64,000 bases of DNA from Hyposmocoma kahamanoa (lineage: Eukaryota > Arthropoda > Insecta > Lepidoptera > Cosmopterigidae). The stretch spans positions 183,431 through 247,430 of the forward strand of contig NW_020653712.1 of NCBI RefSeq assembly GCF_003589595.1. The letters are read 5' to 3'. Below are positions 44,001 to 53,104 of the stretch, piece by piece. The translations under genes were made by a program, and so were the position numbers. The notes under the pieces were generated by a model. That model did no database searches. It had not been told where the DNA came from and saw only the letters and a list, made by a program, of their open reading frames with translations. Position 1 is the stretch's first letter; the number at the start of each line of letters is the position of its first letter.

Positions 44001-47000
44001 TATCGTATAAAATGTAGACAAGGACAATGTCGAAATTATTTTCTGGGTTTTTTTCCCATTTCACGCAGAGGTCCCGGATTCAATTCCCGGGCCGAGAGAA
44101 TTTTTTTTATACTATCAAGGGCCAGGTTTTTTTACAAACAATTCGTGCGCCTGATGGTAAGCTACACGCCTGTCCATAACAGTTACAGTCCCACTCAGAC
44201 CTTTAATTTGCAAAGATCTGAGGGGGCACTACCACTGCGCCTGTCACTCTGAGACATAAGGTGACAAGTCCCATGTGCCCATAATTTTACCAGCACCCTT
44301 ACCCTTCTAAACCGGAACGCAGTAATGCTAACACTACTGCTTGGCGGCAGAAATAGGTAAGGTGGCAAGTATTTCCCTGGACGAACTCTCACAAGGAGCT
44401 CTACTGCTGCTAACATTTCTATGGCCTACATTTATTTTCGAGAGTTCGTTGTATAATTTGTGGTGTGTGTATATATGTGCACCAGCGGTACAGGGTTTCT
44501 TTAGTGCGGGGCTAAGAGAGTGCGCGTTATTATTGGGTATGTTAAACCTGTCTTTCGAGCCATTAAAATCTGAAAATCATTCTCACCTGAAAAAACTAGT
44601 TCCAACGTATCCATAGCCCAGGCCATCGCCCATCAAAAGCTCAGTGAAGAGCTCACACGTTTGCGGACAAACGTCTGTGAAGAGTTCCACTTGCAGCTCT
44701 CCCATTGGCGAGCATTTGTGATGCGATATTGTCAGGTAGATACTAAAATCAGAGATGGGCAAGAGCCATTAAAACCATTAACCCGGATTAAGCCGGAAAT
44801 GGAGGGCAAAAACTATTTACAACTATTTACTTGTAAAGAGATTTGTTCAAATCTAATGATATTATTATAATACAAACTGTTAATTTTTTTGCTTACATAT
44901 TTTGCCTTTGTCTTCAATCGATTCGCTTGAAAGTCGCATTGAAATGAATTAATACGAAAACTTCTTATCGTTTACAAGAACTATACATAAAAACATTGAT
45001 AATTGATAATTGCAATAACTAAATTATCCATTTAAATTATTTACTTATTACAAGTTTACAAAGGAATAAAAAAAAATAAAAAGGAAAAATATTGTTTGTG
45101 CAGTGTTAGTATTTGTTTGTGTATATGTGCGTGTAAGTATATATGTAAATGTACGCGCGCGTGTGTGTGTGTGTATAATGTAGGTGGTTGATTGTTGTGC
45201 ATGTAATTATGTGAGGGGATGTGAGTGTGCGAGGACGAGGGAATCGTAACAAGATTAGACGAATGATGGTATGCTGACAAGGCGATCATTATGGAGAAAG
45301 TTTTATTATGGAACAACTAAAATAATTAAAATGAAATAAAATAATTCACATAAGAACTGATTATACTGGGGCTTATTTGAATCGATTTTCACGAAAATCG
45401 AATCGTAATGTGCATATGTAAGCGAGAATCTACAGGATTGCAAGTTGTGTATTGTGTGGAGTTGACTCTTTTTCGTCTAAAAAGGATTTTTTACATCGAA
45501 ATTTCTAATAAGTATGGAATTGTACCAAATTCGTTTTGGTTTCGTTTTTGGGCAGGAATGGGTAAACATCCGAGCGGCTTGATTTTTACCCACAGCCCAT
45601 CTCCGTTTAAAATATAATAGTTAGCCTATATAATATCGTCGGTGTTTTGTAGGAAGGGCGTGCGTTTGGAATGTTTTGCTTTTTTACAACTGTTTTTCGA
45701 TACTTACGTCCTATTTTAAATTCAATTTTAAAACTTAATTGTAACTAAAATTGAATTTCAAAACAGCCACATAAATACTTTAAAACAGTTGGGGAACTTA
45801 TTCCCCTGAAAAATTTTTCGAAATGGCGCCTTTGTTCTTTCTATGAAACGCAAACGATATATACTCCGACAGCTGAGCATAGGCCCACTCTCGCAATGAG
45901 TGGACTTGAGCTGTAGTTCCGACGCAGTCACAGGTCCAAAGAGGATTCGACGTGACACACATCATTAAATTGCTTTGCAGATTTATTCACGATGTTTTTC
46001 TTCTCCGAAAAGCTTATTAGTGAGTAAATGAAACCCTTTCACCACCATGGCAAGCATTACAGTGTACCTTCATACTGCTAAGGACGAACGGAGCAAATGC
46101 GACTGAATAATTCGAGGGCTCTGATTGGCTGGGAGGCGTCCGCAGCGCATTAATAGGGCCGGTACGGTGTAGGAGACACCATATCGGCAAATATGTAAGA
46201 CGCCAATAAGAGTTGTATTCGGTTGGCATTATTCATTACGTATTATTCAATCTTCGTTCTTACTTCGACTTGTAAGTCAGATGGCCATAGTGATAAAGTG
46301 TTCAAACAAGTTTCATCAAAGTTAATACAGTACACATTCCTAAGTTTCAGGAAGAATTTGTTGAAGAACACAAGGATACCCAACAGATACGATAAGAAGA
46401 AAGGAAAAAGACGCTCATTCAGAACTGTCAGCCGTTACCGTGGTCTCTTAACCCCCTTCGGCGAAGCAAAAGTCACATCTTCCATGTCTTCGCAAGGCAC
46501 GAGAGGGAAAAGCACGAATTTTTTCTCGGCTCGCTCTAGAATATCTCGCCGATTCCGCTCCCAGTCTTTCATGAGACTGGCTGTGGTTTGGACTTTCGGG
46601 TTCTGTAGATTAGAATAAAAATATTATGAGAATTCCGTCTACAGTTGTAGTCTAGCTATTGTTGATGATTCAGCTCTCGTAGGATCGAAGATGTTCGGTT
46701 TTCTAGGTCAATGGACTGTACTCGTTCAGGTTCTTGCTCTTCTCAGGATCTACTCGGATCGGACTACGTTTATTGCTCTCTGAAATGTTCCTACTTAAGT
46801 ACAATTGTTGGTCTTTCAACTAGTAACTATGCTAGAGTGCAGACGCAGGCTCGGTGTCCGTAACACTAGCCTCTGCGAAATGAGAATGCAGAAGGCTCGG
46901 TCCGTAAGATTTATTATAGGAGGTGATAAAAGAGGAAAAAGACCCAAAAGGGCCTATATAACAGTATAATAATTTTGATAGTAATCGACGTTGTTAGCAA

Positions 47001-48889
47001 CTCACAGTTGTAATTATCCTGTCGTAAATAAACTTGTTCTCGAAATTTATCCTGGACAGAAAGTCGACTCGCGTGTAGTAATATACCATGTACGGTTGTG
47101 GTGTGTAGTCCCAGTGACAGTCTACTTTGCCCTGAAAATATGTAGAACATTTCACACCGAATGCAGTTAACTCAATTTAACATTATTATGAATGTAACGG
47201 TAGGATATGAGTGATTAACGCGAGTGAAGTAGATGAATGAGTGAATGGTAGAACGGAGAGGAAGAATGGTGCCGACATTTCTATTGTTTTGGATTTGTAA
47301 CAAGTTGTGTTGTTCTATTACGAAGAATTAATTATCTAAAAAATCTCGTATACTATACCGTATATATTATTATACTGTGTGCCCTAATAAATACTTCCTA
47401 TTGCACAGATCTACAATTAAAAAAAAAAAATCTTATTGATCACGAAAAAGACATTCGTCTTTCTGAATTGACGCCACTTTATACAGGGTTATTTTTAAAA
47501 CGCTAACAACCTCACAGTTCTATATCACTAACATCATAATGAACAACAATTTTTCTTCTATGAGATCTTGCAAAACATTGTAAGTTTACCAAAAGGAAAC
47601 CTTTAAAATTTTTGTACTATCTGAGACTTTTTAGATCTATATTTAGTAGTAGCAGTAAACATGTCCCCACCTTTTTTTTTTACGGGTAGGAAATCTTTAT
47701 GGATACCCCTGAGCCCAGGGAGGCTCAGGGGTTATGTGGGGACTCTCCCTGCAGACTGGAGGGCCTACCCCACTAAAACCCCCCCGGGTTTCCCTCTCGC
47801 CGATTGAGTCGGCGCCGTGGGATCAGTGAACATTCACCACGACGCCAAACATGTCCCCACCTGCTCTTGCATTTTGCATCGGACTGTGTTATATCATAAC
47901 ACAGAGTTAAATCACCGTTCAGAGCATAGTTTCTCCAAGGCGGAACCTATCGCCCATGGCGGGCTCTAAAGAGACCTAAGAGGGCGGTACGGGCCTCGGA
48001 AGAAATTGGGGGGTTGTCCAGAGGTTTCTACCGCATTTGATAAAAAAAACTGATTCATCTATATAAACTACACTACATATAAATAAACTTTTTCTTGCGT
48101 TTTTTTTGTGAGAAATTAATATAAAAAAGTTTTTTCAATTATTTTTTGTGGTGGTGGGCGTTGAGATTTTTTATCCTGCTTAAGGGGGCGATGATATAAA
48201 GGTTAGGGAACTTATGGTTTAGAGCGTTATATTTAAATATTTTTGTTTTTGTAAACAAAGTAAAATATGACAAACTATTAAAAAACATGGCACATTCAAA
48301 AGTTGTTGTTTATGATGATGTTAGTATAGTTATATAGTCCAGCGAGGTTGTTAGTATTTTAAAAATAACCCTGTATAAAGTGGCGTCAATTCAGAAAGAC
48401 GGACGTCTTTTTCGTGATGAATAAGAAAAAAGATCTTTTTTTAAATTTCACATCTGTTCAATTGGAAGTATTTATTAGGGCACACGGTATAATAATATAA
48501 TAGAGAAATATAATAATAAAAAATAGTTCTACCTAGTGGACCGATCATTCATGACACCAGTGGCCCAATATTTTGCAATGCAGGCAGTTTTCCACCAACT
48601 CACGGTCCTGGGTTGGATTCTCAGTAGGACCAATTTGAAAAATGATTTTTTCTGTTCTGGTATATGGACTGAATGAAATATAAAATATTTTTTCTCGCGG
48701 TGTTTATTTCTACCAAGGTGTTATATGCCGTACCCGGTTATAATGGTTTCTCTTAATCGCTAACACCAAAGCCAGATTATCCGCGTTGTTGCGTTGCCAT
48801 CGGTTTACCCATGACTGGAACATGTTCCAGTTTGTCTCTTTGTCCAGCTTTGGCGGAGACGTGTCAACTTTGGCTGGGACATCGGCGAA
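37863..48889 (-). CDS. Protein with C-terminal degenerate cyclophilin-like domain (5' and one inner exon not found)
   Basis: Minus-strand exons: 48889-48734, 47131-47006, 46602-46439, 44742-44587, [missing], 39200-39094, 38054-37863. All have AG/GT borders and phases agree wherever neighbours are known. The N-terminal part seen here (about 150 residues, rich in W, Y, R) is not recognised. Then IYLTISHHKCSPMGELQVEL begins a cyclophilin fold, and SITFKPLSQFDLKNVVFGRV is its later core. Against human CypA the aligned catalytic Gln111, Trp121 and His126 read I, F and N, so isomerase activity is unlikely. About 45 residues are missing between 44587 and 39200; the 10-N gap at 41545 lies there. Exons before 48889 were not found. 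It could be a distant PPIL6-like protein, but I cannot show this. UBAC1 sits in the large intron. Confidence 0.6.
38055..39093 (-). other. Intron of the cyclophilin-like gene
   Basis: Holds a SINE-B copy (38262-38515, minus, tail lost) and a block near 38600 weakly like 28080-28140. Nothing else seen. Confidence 0.5.
38262..38515 (-). mobile_element. SINE-B copy
   Basis: CGACACGCCTGTCCATAACA to TCTTTCACAAGGAGCAC; the A-tail end is missing. Confidence 0.65.
39094..39200 (-). CDS. Cyclophilin-like gene, penultimate exon
   Basis: Acceptor TTTACATTTAAG; completes one codon, then LLTMRVTCDDEMCGIFSITF and KPLSQFDLKNVVFGR, donor GTAAGG. TAA lies in frame just before the acceptor, so the exon border is fixed. 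The previous exon must end one base into a codon, which the exon at 44587 does not, so an exon is missing. Confidence 0.65.
39305..39690 (+). mobile_element. SINE-B copy with an inverted tail fragment in front
   Basis: 39367-39690 is a plus-orientation copy ending in an A-run. 39305-39352 is the tail of the same family in reverse (T-run, ATCAAATGACAGGGCGAGCA). Confidence 0.6.
40020..40670 (+). pseudogene. LINE 3' end, 5'-truncated
   Basis: Codes for the C-terminus of a LINE ORF2 (YCQNFYTSSLWVKYTQRTLN, then YNNAFRMLMGLPRH, broken by TAG at 40353). A frameshifted continuation and a 3' UTR follow, ending GGTCCGAAATAAATGATTC and a (TTCTA)n tail at 40619-40648. Confidence 0.75.
40671..41487. other. 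AT-rich intronic DNA
   Basis: Only a short tandem duplication near 40720-40755 (TACAGCATCATCG twice). The missing cyclophilin exon was not found here. Confidence 0.5.
41488..41544 (-). mobile_element. SINE-B fragment running into an assembly gap
   Basis: ACATTACTGCTTTGTGGCAG to TTTCCCTGGTTGAA, cut by N bases. Confidence 0.55.
41545..41554. other. Assembly gap, 10 N
   Basis: Ten unknown bases, probably of arbitrary length, at the edge of a SINE-B copy in the intron that should hold the missing cyclophilin exon. Confidence 0.95.
41868..43025 (-). CDS. UBAC1: UBAC1 (KPC2), ubiquitin-associated domain protein 1, intronless
   Basis: Non-catalytic partner in the KPC ubiquitin ligase of vertebrates: it binds the RING subunit and passes ubiquitinated clients to the proteasome. 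385 residues on one exon; the human protein is about 405. UBL-like region about 12-92; ELKKILISLIEAGARLAAS about 143-162 matches the human segment; one UBA at about 249-285 (LKDLGFKEEDAEKAL, NVPAAASWLIGE); an STI1-like end about 297-352. The first UBA of human UBAC1 is replaced by a polar linker. Start chosen at ATG 43025: a TTG three codons upstream is not needed, and TAA lies a further two codons up. A membrane microprotein ORF ends 22 nt before this ATG. The gene lies inside an intron of the cyclophilin-like gene, same strand. Absence of introns could mean a retrocopy, but the ORF is intact. Confidence 0.88.
   Translation of the reverse strand: MLVSDTGINSSSEILVKVVGPDGQTFTAYFPEDTLIEEVKNRAIDFFYPNGENGSSRYKMVRVVDTSTLHDFLTVGQEQIVMEEELLLVERRIPDSGTLWDLGTVRAPLQGTIAAATASLPTPQNTIRQPNLQSLLSTNELSYELKKILISLIEAGARLAASGRNYEMALAQLSAALEEPRIHQRPIIEVITPEEIEARLKSSEWDPGAATTTTNSNGDKLYRRAEHLQRFLEKFRAWRIKIAEPPNQEALTTLKDLGFKEEDAEKALRNTGSNVPAAASWLIGERGSSVFELINGLPDGLILQTLLKQPQIQRGLLNTRMLIAFIAMVGQTGSASLWLNSPHGSPLLSQISRTYHSEKYCLAVNQFSEERREQTTTPSTSRQRN
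43048..43164 (-). CDS. 38-residue single-span membrane microprotein upstream of UBAC1
   Basis: ATG 43164-43162 in an A-rich context (AAAAAAAATG). The product begins MLKLAVYFVIFFIGIAYFAV, continues LYIYYLTLRK and ends RALNER. About 22 hydrophobic residues are followed by a strongly basic tail, which by the positive-inside rule puts the C-terminus in the cytosol or matrix. The stop is at 43050-43048, and UBAC1 begins 22 nt later with no room for a promoter, so the two probably share an mRNA. It could instead be an upstream ORF that limits UBAC1 translation. I do not recognise a family. Confidence 0.6.
   Translation of the reverse strand: MLKLAVYFVIFFIGIAYFAVLYIYYLTLRKGVRALNER
43165..43442 (-). 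promoter_or_regulatory. Probable promoter and 5' UTR of the microprotein-UBAC1 unit
   Basis: The 280 bp between the microprotein ATG and the MITE-2 copy. No TATA box; (TGACA)-like repeats near 43185-43205 are the only regularity. Confidence 0.35.
43443..43857. mobile_element. MITE-2, truncated copy
   Basis: Left end CATCGAGTATATACCAGAAA and interior match 26956-27466; stops after the inner palindrome. Confidence 0.7.
44055..44535 (+). mobile_element. SINE-A split by SINE-B
   Basis: SINE-A head at 44055-44097 (GGTCCCGGATTCAATTCCCG) and body at 44420-44535 (TATGGCCTACATTTATTTTC to GCGCGTTATTATTGG). SINE-B (minus, 44098-44419) lies between. Confidence 0.7.
44098..44419 (-). mobile_element. SINE-B copy nested in SINE-A
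   Basis: T-run and ATACTATCAAGGGCCAGG at left, CACAAGGAGCTCTACTGCTG at right. Confidence 0.65.
44587..44742 (-). CDS. Cyclophilin-like gene, exon with first half of the fold
   Basis: Acceptor CTCTGATTTTAG, donor GTGAGA. One base completes an Arg codon, then IYLTISHHKCSPMGELQVEL, FTDVCPQTCELFTELLMGDG, LGYGYVGTSFF. This lines up with cyclophilin strands 1-2 and helix 1 (ELF-D-CP-TC-F). Two bases are left over. Confidence 0.68.
44743..46438 (-). other. Intron of the cyclophilin-like gene
   Basis: AT-rich, with a (GT)n run near 45150-45175 and GC-richer DNA near 46080-46180 resembling 25060-25180 (GGTACGGTGT, ATTGGCTGGGAGG). No further exon seen. Confidence 0.5.
46439..46602 (-). CDS. Cyclophilin-like gene, linker exon
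   Basis: Acceptor TCTAATCTACAG. Reads NPKVQTTASLMKDWERNRRD, ILERAEKKFVLFPLVPCEDM, ending KGVKRP-R. If the donor CCACG-GTAACG is used, the frame continues into the exon at 44742. If not, TAA follows at once (46437-46435). The helical, charged part may be a coiled coil. Confidence 0.6.
47006..47131 (-). CDS. Cyclophilin-like gene, W/Y-rich exon
   Basis: Acceptor CATATTTTCAG, donor GTGAGT; 42 codons on codon boundaries: GKVDCHWDYTPQPYMVYYYT then RVDFLSRINFENKFIYDRII. Not recognised. The only frame open across the exon. Confidence 0.62.
47365..48497. mobile_element. Foldback DNA element with long inverted ends
   Basis: Ends TATTATTATAC(T/C)GTGTGCCC, and similarity runs inward about 150 bp on both sides (CTTTATACAGGGTTATTTTT inverted). 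Contains SINE-C copy 2. A fragment of the family lies at 59632-59985. It sits in an intron of the cyclophilin-like gene. No transposase. Confidence 0.75.
47657..47861 (-). mobile_element. SINE-C copy 2, with 15-bp target duplication
   Basis: Element 47672-47846; AAACATGTCCCCACC flanks it at 47657-47671 and 47847-47861. T-run at left. Confidence 0.85.
48734..48889 (-). CDS. Cyclophilin-like gene, most upstream exon found
   Basis: Acceptor TTTTTATTTCAG; 52 codons, FADVPAKVDTSPPKLDKETN then WNMFQSWVNRWQRNNADNLA, to KRNHYNR; donor GTACGG is not ideal. Other frames have stops. Starts on a codon boundary, so exons before it are needed, but none was found up to 63.3 kb. Confidence 0.55.
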
Positions 48890-49822
48890 CTGAAATAAAA
48901 AAGAACTACGTGAATATACGTCATAGAAATAATACGAAGTACCTAATATGTAATAATACGCAATGTGAAATTTTATAACTATATTATTATATGCATAAAA
49001 GTTATCGATTTAGAGCGATGCCACACGAGCATTGTCGGAACGTAACCCGAGTGTCACCAGTCGCGACGCTCCTAGCGAATTCGCTTGACGCTACAAGCGT
49101 TAGCGTCGAGCGTCAATTACAAATATATGATTTTAATTGTAAAAGGCCACAAAGTAGCGCTGCAACTTGCAGCGAATTTCGTTACGACCGGGTTTGCACG
49201 AACGTTGGATGATTCCCGACAGAAAAGATCGCACCGCGCGTCAGCGTTTAAAACAAATTATTTTGTTTTTTTTTTTGCTTTTCGCTTACTTAATTATGAA
49301 TTTATAACGGTCCAATATCTTTATATATGTCATAAAATTCACCACATTGTATTCTTTCTCTGTTTAAATAGTGTACTCCTTGTCGCAAATTAACAATATC
49401 TTGTGAAAAAAAATACTACTTTCAAAACAATATTTAGATATTTTTGACAGCGACATTTTCACGTGTAATGATGACGCGTGATGGCAATGAACTGAAGTAT
49501 TCCTCCCACCACCGAAGAGCAAATTACCAACGTGGGTGTATTTTGACGCTTTAAAATGAACACTCTCAGCGAATAACGCTTCAAGCGTGGCGATATTTTC
49601 GTGGCATTACGTCGCGTCGTCGCAACGCTATGATTTCAACGCATCGAATGCCCCACGAGCAATGCGGTGTCGCAACGTAACGCTACTTAAGCTAAGACTA
49701 AACTAACCCAACGATTCCGCTAAGCTATGTAAAATATGTCGCCCTTCTGCCGCCCTTCAACCCCGCTATCAATAGTGTTGTCATAGTTCCTCGCGCGCAT
49801 ATTGTCTTAGCTTAGCTTTGCA
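48890..49822. other. Repeat-like DNA rich in CGTCGCAACG-type words
   Basis: Near 48990-49230 and 49600-49700, short GC-rich direct and inverted words recur (CACGAGCAATGCGGTGTCGC and a diverged copy at 49020). Probably an old DNA element of unknown family. No exon seen. Confidence 0.45.
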
Positions 49823-50628
49823 TGCAACTACCTTTTTTTTTTTTTTTTACGTGGGGAAATCCTCATGGATCAATCAATCCTGGATATCTCTCTGCTGCGG
49901 GGGCAACAGAGAGATCATGTCGGACTCCTACCGACTAAAACCCCACGGTGTTCTGTCCCTGCACCTTTTGCCGGGACTACGGGAACGCTTTCGCACTCTT
50001 CCGCGGTCCCGACGGCGCTGGCCCTCGGCCGAGAGCCCCTTCCCATTGAGGTGGAGCTGGAGAAACATCACCCCATTCAACACTTACAGGGGCACGCAGG
50101 AACACCGCGCGCGCCACCTCGGGATCTATACATTACGGGCGGCGGACGCCCCCGCGTCCACCGCCAAAATCCCTATTATGGGGGTTGAAGGAGGGCATGA
50201 TAGTGCCTCCTCCGACGCCCTGCTCTCCTGCGGCGGATTGGAAGAAGGGTGGTAGCCTCCCTCTCCCGCTCCGCAGCTTCCTTCTGCGACATTACGTGTT
50301 CGCAGAAGGATACTACCTCCATCCAAGACCTGTCACTTTCCAGCATTGATTTGATCATTGCAGGGAGTGACAGGTCGTGCCCCACTGCGGCAACAAGTTC
50401 ACGGCGCTCATTGGCCCAGGCTGGGCACACCTGCAGCGTGTGCTGTGCCGTGTCTTCACAGCAGCCACAATGGTGACATTCGGTTGTCGGTTCCCTCCGC
50501 GCTATATGACACAGGTACTTTCCGAAGCAACCATGCCCGGAAAGCACCTGCACCAGCCGGAAAGTCAAGGACCCATGCGCCCTGTCCATCCAGTTCTCAA
50601 AAACCGGACGGATAGCCTGCAACTACCT
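49823..50628 (-). pseudogene. R1-type LINE, 5'-truncated, with 11-bp target duplication
   Basis: TGCAACTACCT flanks it at 49823-49833 and 50618-50628; T-run at left, so inserted on the minus strand. 50622-50176 is open and encodes the ORF2 C-terminus: WMDRAHGSLTFRLVQVLSGH, GCFGKYLCHIARREPT, then a zinc-knuckle-like C-H-H-C (ECHHCGCCEDTAQHTLQVC). Only the last part of the element was copied. Confidence 0.85.
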
Positions 50629-51817
50629 ACGTGAACTAATCTAAGTTAGCATAGCTTCGTTCGCTGTGTGGTCTGCGCTTTACTCCGACGCCGCAGCATA
50701 CCGCACTATCGCACCGCAACACCCCTCTCCACTTTTTCTCCTGGCTCTTGTCCAATGCTCGTCATGCAGCATGTAGTTCTAATTGGATGCGGATATGCAA
50801 TAACGTGTCAACCATGACCATAATTTTGGCGAAATTGGCACCTAAGATTTTTTCGTTATTTTTGATAGTTTGTTCTAAAATTTACTTAAAAAATGAAATT
50901 TTTGCTGTTTGACAAATATACGATAGGCGTCTGCGTTTTACCAAAGCACGCACAGGATCTTCGCAACGTACGCATAGCGTCGACACGGCCATAGAGGACA
51001 TTATTAAGATACGGCGGCCGCGCGGCGGCGACTAAAGGTGGGCGTTTAAACGAAAAACATTTAAAAAAGTTTGTTTTTTAAATAAGCACATAAGCATGCC
51101 TTTTATTTTAAGCGTAATTGTTAGTCAGTTCTATGTTCAACAATTTCATTTTTTACAACGTGCGTAAGTTGCAAGTCCCGCCATTTATGTTTCTTAAACA
51201 AATGAATTCGTCAATATGAATAATAATTTTATAAATAAAAATAAAACTCGTGCTTTACAAATAAAGTTACTCATCCTAAAACCTATAGTAGTCTATTGCT
51301 TTTTGCTATCAACACAACGTTGCCAGCTTTTTTTAAATCATAAAAGTCTATGCGCTTTAAATGTTTTTCTAAACGATTTTTTACACTTCAAATTAAAAGG
51401 CGTTTAAGTGAAAAGCTTATAAAAAAGTATGCTTTTTTAAAAAGCTATAACGTTAAAACGTTTTTGAAAATAAGCAGTTTTTCTCATCTCTAGCGGCGAC
51501 GCAACGCTAGCAAAGGGCGACTGTAGAATAGTGCCGTACATCGGGTATCCGCCGCGCGAACGTCGTGTCGACGTTGTGGCCGCTGTGCGTGCGTTGGCAA
51601 GACGCTGATGCTGAAAAGACCTTAAGTTTGGAAAAGTCTTAGATCCGAAAAAAATGCAAAAAATATAATAATCGCAAAAACCTAAAATTACGAGGCGGCG
51701 CATATCAATCTCGAACTTTGTTTTCGACAGAATAGAAAGCTAATTAGACTGAACGAGAGAATAAAAGAGACCCGTGCGCAGAAGTCGGACACAATAGACT
51801 TTCTTGTAATTACAAAA
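50629..51817. other. Intergenic, repeats of unknown kind
   Basis: 50770-50920 shares a repeat with 19000-19140. 50980-51050 and 51480-51600 share GC-rich words (CGGCGACGCAACG). The rest is AT-rich. No gene supported. Confidence 0.45.
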
Positions 51818-52093
51818 CAAAAGCAGAAGTAGTGGTAGGATGTTATAAAAAAAATATAAAAAAATATAGAATAATAAAATCGATAAAATTTGACAATTTA
51901 TAAGTNNNNNNNNNNNNNNNNNNNNNNNNNNNNNNNNNNNNNNNNNNNNNNNNNNNNNNNNNNNNNNNNNNNNNNNNNNNNNNNNNNNNNNNNNNNNNNN
52001 NNNNNCAAAAGCAGAAGTAGTGGTAGGATGTTATAAAAAAAATATAAAAAAATATAGAATAATAAAATCGATAAAATTTGACAATTTATAAGT
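51818..52093. other. 100-N assembly gap between identical 88-bp sequences
   Basis: 51818-51905 and 52006-52093 are identical over 88 bp and flank exactly 100 N (51906-52005). This is the mark of two contig ends that overlap but were not merged. Confidence 0.95.
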
Positions 52094-52660
52094 CCAGAGG
52101 TACCAAAATCTAGGTGGTTTGTTTGATAATTCTATGGCATCGGTTCGGTCCATATGTCTAACCCTAAGTGCCTCTTTCTCTTTCGTTATCAGCAAGAAAA
52201 GGATAGGATACTTTTTATAAAAGGGTGCATAGTGCACACTCGCACCTTACCTCTGAGAGTCTACTCCCGTTCTCATCCAACATCCGTCCGTCCGAAACAA
52301 TTAAGACTCATTCACGTTACACTGTGCAGTGTCGTTTCCACCGTGAGCTAGCCAGGTCACTCATTCGTTGAGTCACGTTACACCGTGTCGGGTCCGGGCC
52401 TTCACCGTGCCGTGTCGTTTCCACCTTGCGCCGGCCGGGTCAGTCATTCACTGATTCACGGTACACCGTGCCGGGTCCGGGTCGTCACAGTGCCGTTTCG
52501 CTTCCACCGTGCGCGGGCAGCTTGATTTTGATTGCCTCTCCTGATCGCAATTCGTATTACGACGTTTCGCGATCGGTGCACGGTTGGAACCGGGAAAAAA
52601 ATACTAGATGTCGTGTCTCGACCGGGGCACGGATTCGGCCCGGCCTAACATGAATTATAT
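52094..52660. repeat. 83-bp minisatellite and GC-rich flank
   Basis: Units begin at 52324, 52407 and 52490 (GTGCCGTGTCGTTTCCACC), period 83 bp, about 2.5 copies, with CGGGTCCGGG inside. The flank from 52094 may belong to a retrotransposon end (not proven). Confidence 0.65.
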
Positions 52661-52849
52661 ATAATCTTCATACAAAAGCATAATATAGATATTCGCATAA
52701 TATATCTAGTATTAAAAAAAATATTTAAGCATAATATAGATTAGTATTAACAAAATATTTGATAAAACGTAGTTACAGCGAAATTCAAGAGCTACTAGTA
52801 ATAAACGTGTAACTTGTAGTATACAATTTCATTAATATACATGCACGCA

Positions 52850-52965
52850 TACACATATCCACAGTCGCACGCACACGCGCACGCACACGCGCACACGCAC
52901 TAGCACACGCGACACACACACACACACACACAAAGGCACGCGCGCGCGCGTCCGCGCACACGCGT
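52850..52965. repeat. (AC)n / (GCAC)n simple repeat
   Basis: Alternating CA and CG dinucleotides with a pure (AC) run near 52912-52932. A 61-codon ORF across it is an artefact. Confidence 0.85.
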
Positions 52966-53104
52966 TGCACACACTTTTATTATAAGTAAATAGACGTGAT
53001 TATTTACTACATACTACTTACGTAATTATAGTTTTTAATTTTTAGTAATAGTTTAATTATTATTATTTTTAATTTTCAGTAATAGTAATTTTAATTTGTA
53101 TTTT

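Noticed and set aside
43740..44050. Possible exon of a membrane protein on the minus strand
   Set aside because: Part lies in MITE-2 and SINE-A; the rest has weak splice signals and does not supply the missing cyclophilin segment.
45056..45316. His/Thr-rich ORF
   Set aside because: Translation of a (GT)n-type simple repeat.
46223..46618. Plus-strand ORF of 131 codons
   Set aside because: It is the reverse-strand shadow of the linker exon of the cyclophilin-like gene, which has splice sites and sensible protein.
50249..50634. Plus-strand ORFs of 75-85 codons
   Set aside because: Antisense of the R1 LINE C-terminal coding region.
52785..52970. Cys/Val/Ala-rich ORF
   Set aside because: Translation of an (AC)n/(GC)n simple repeat.
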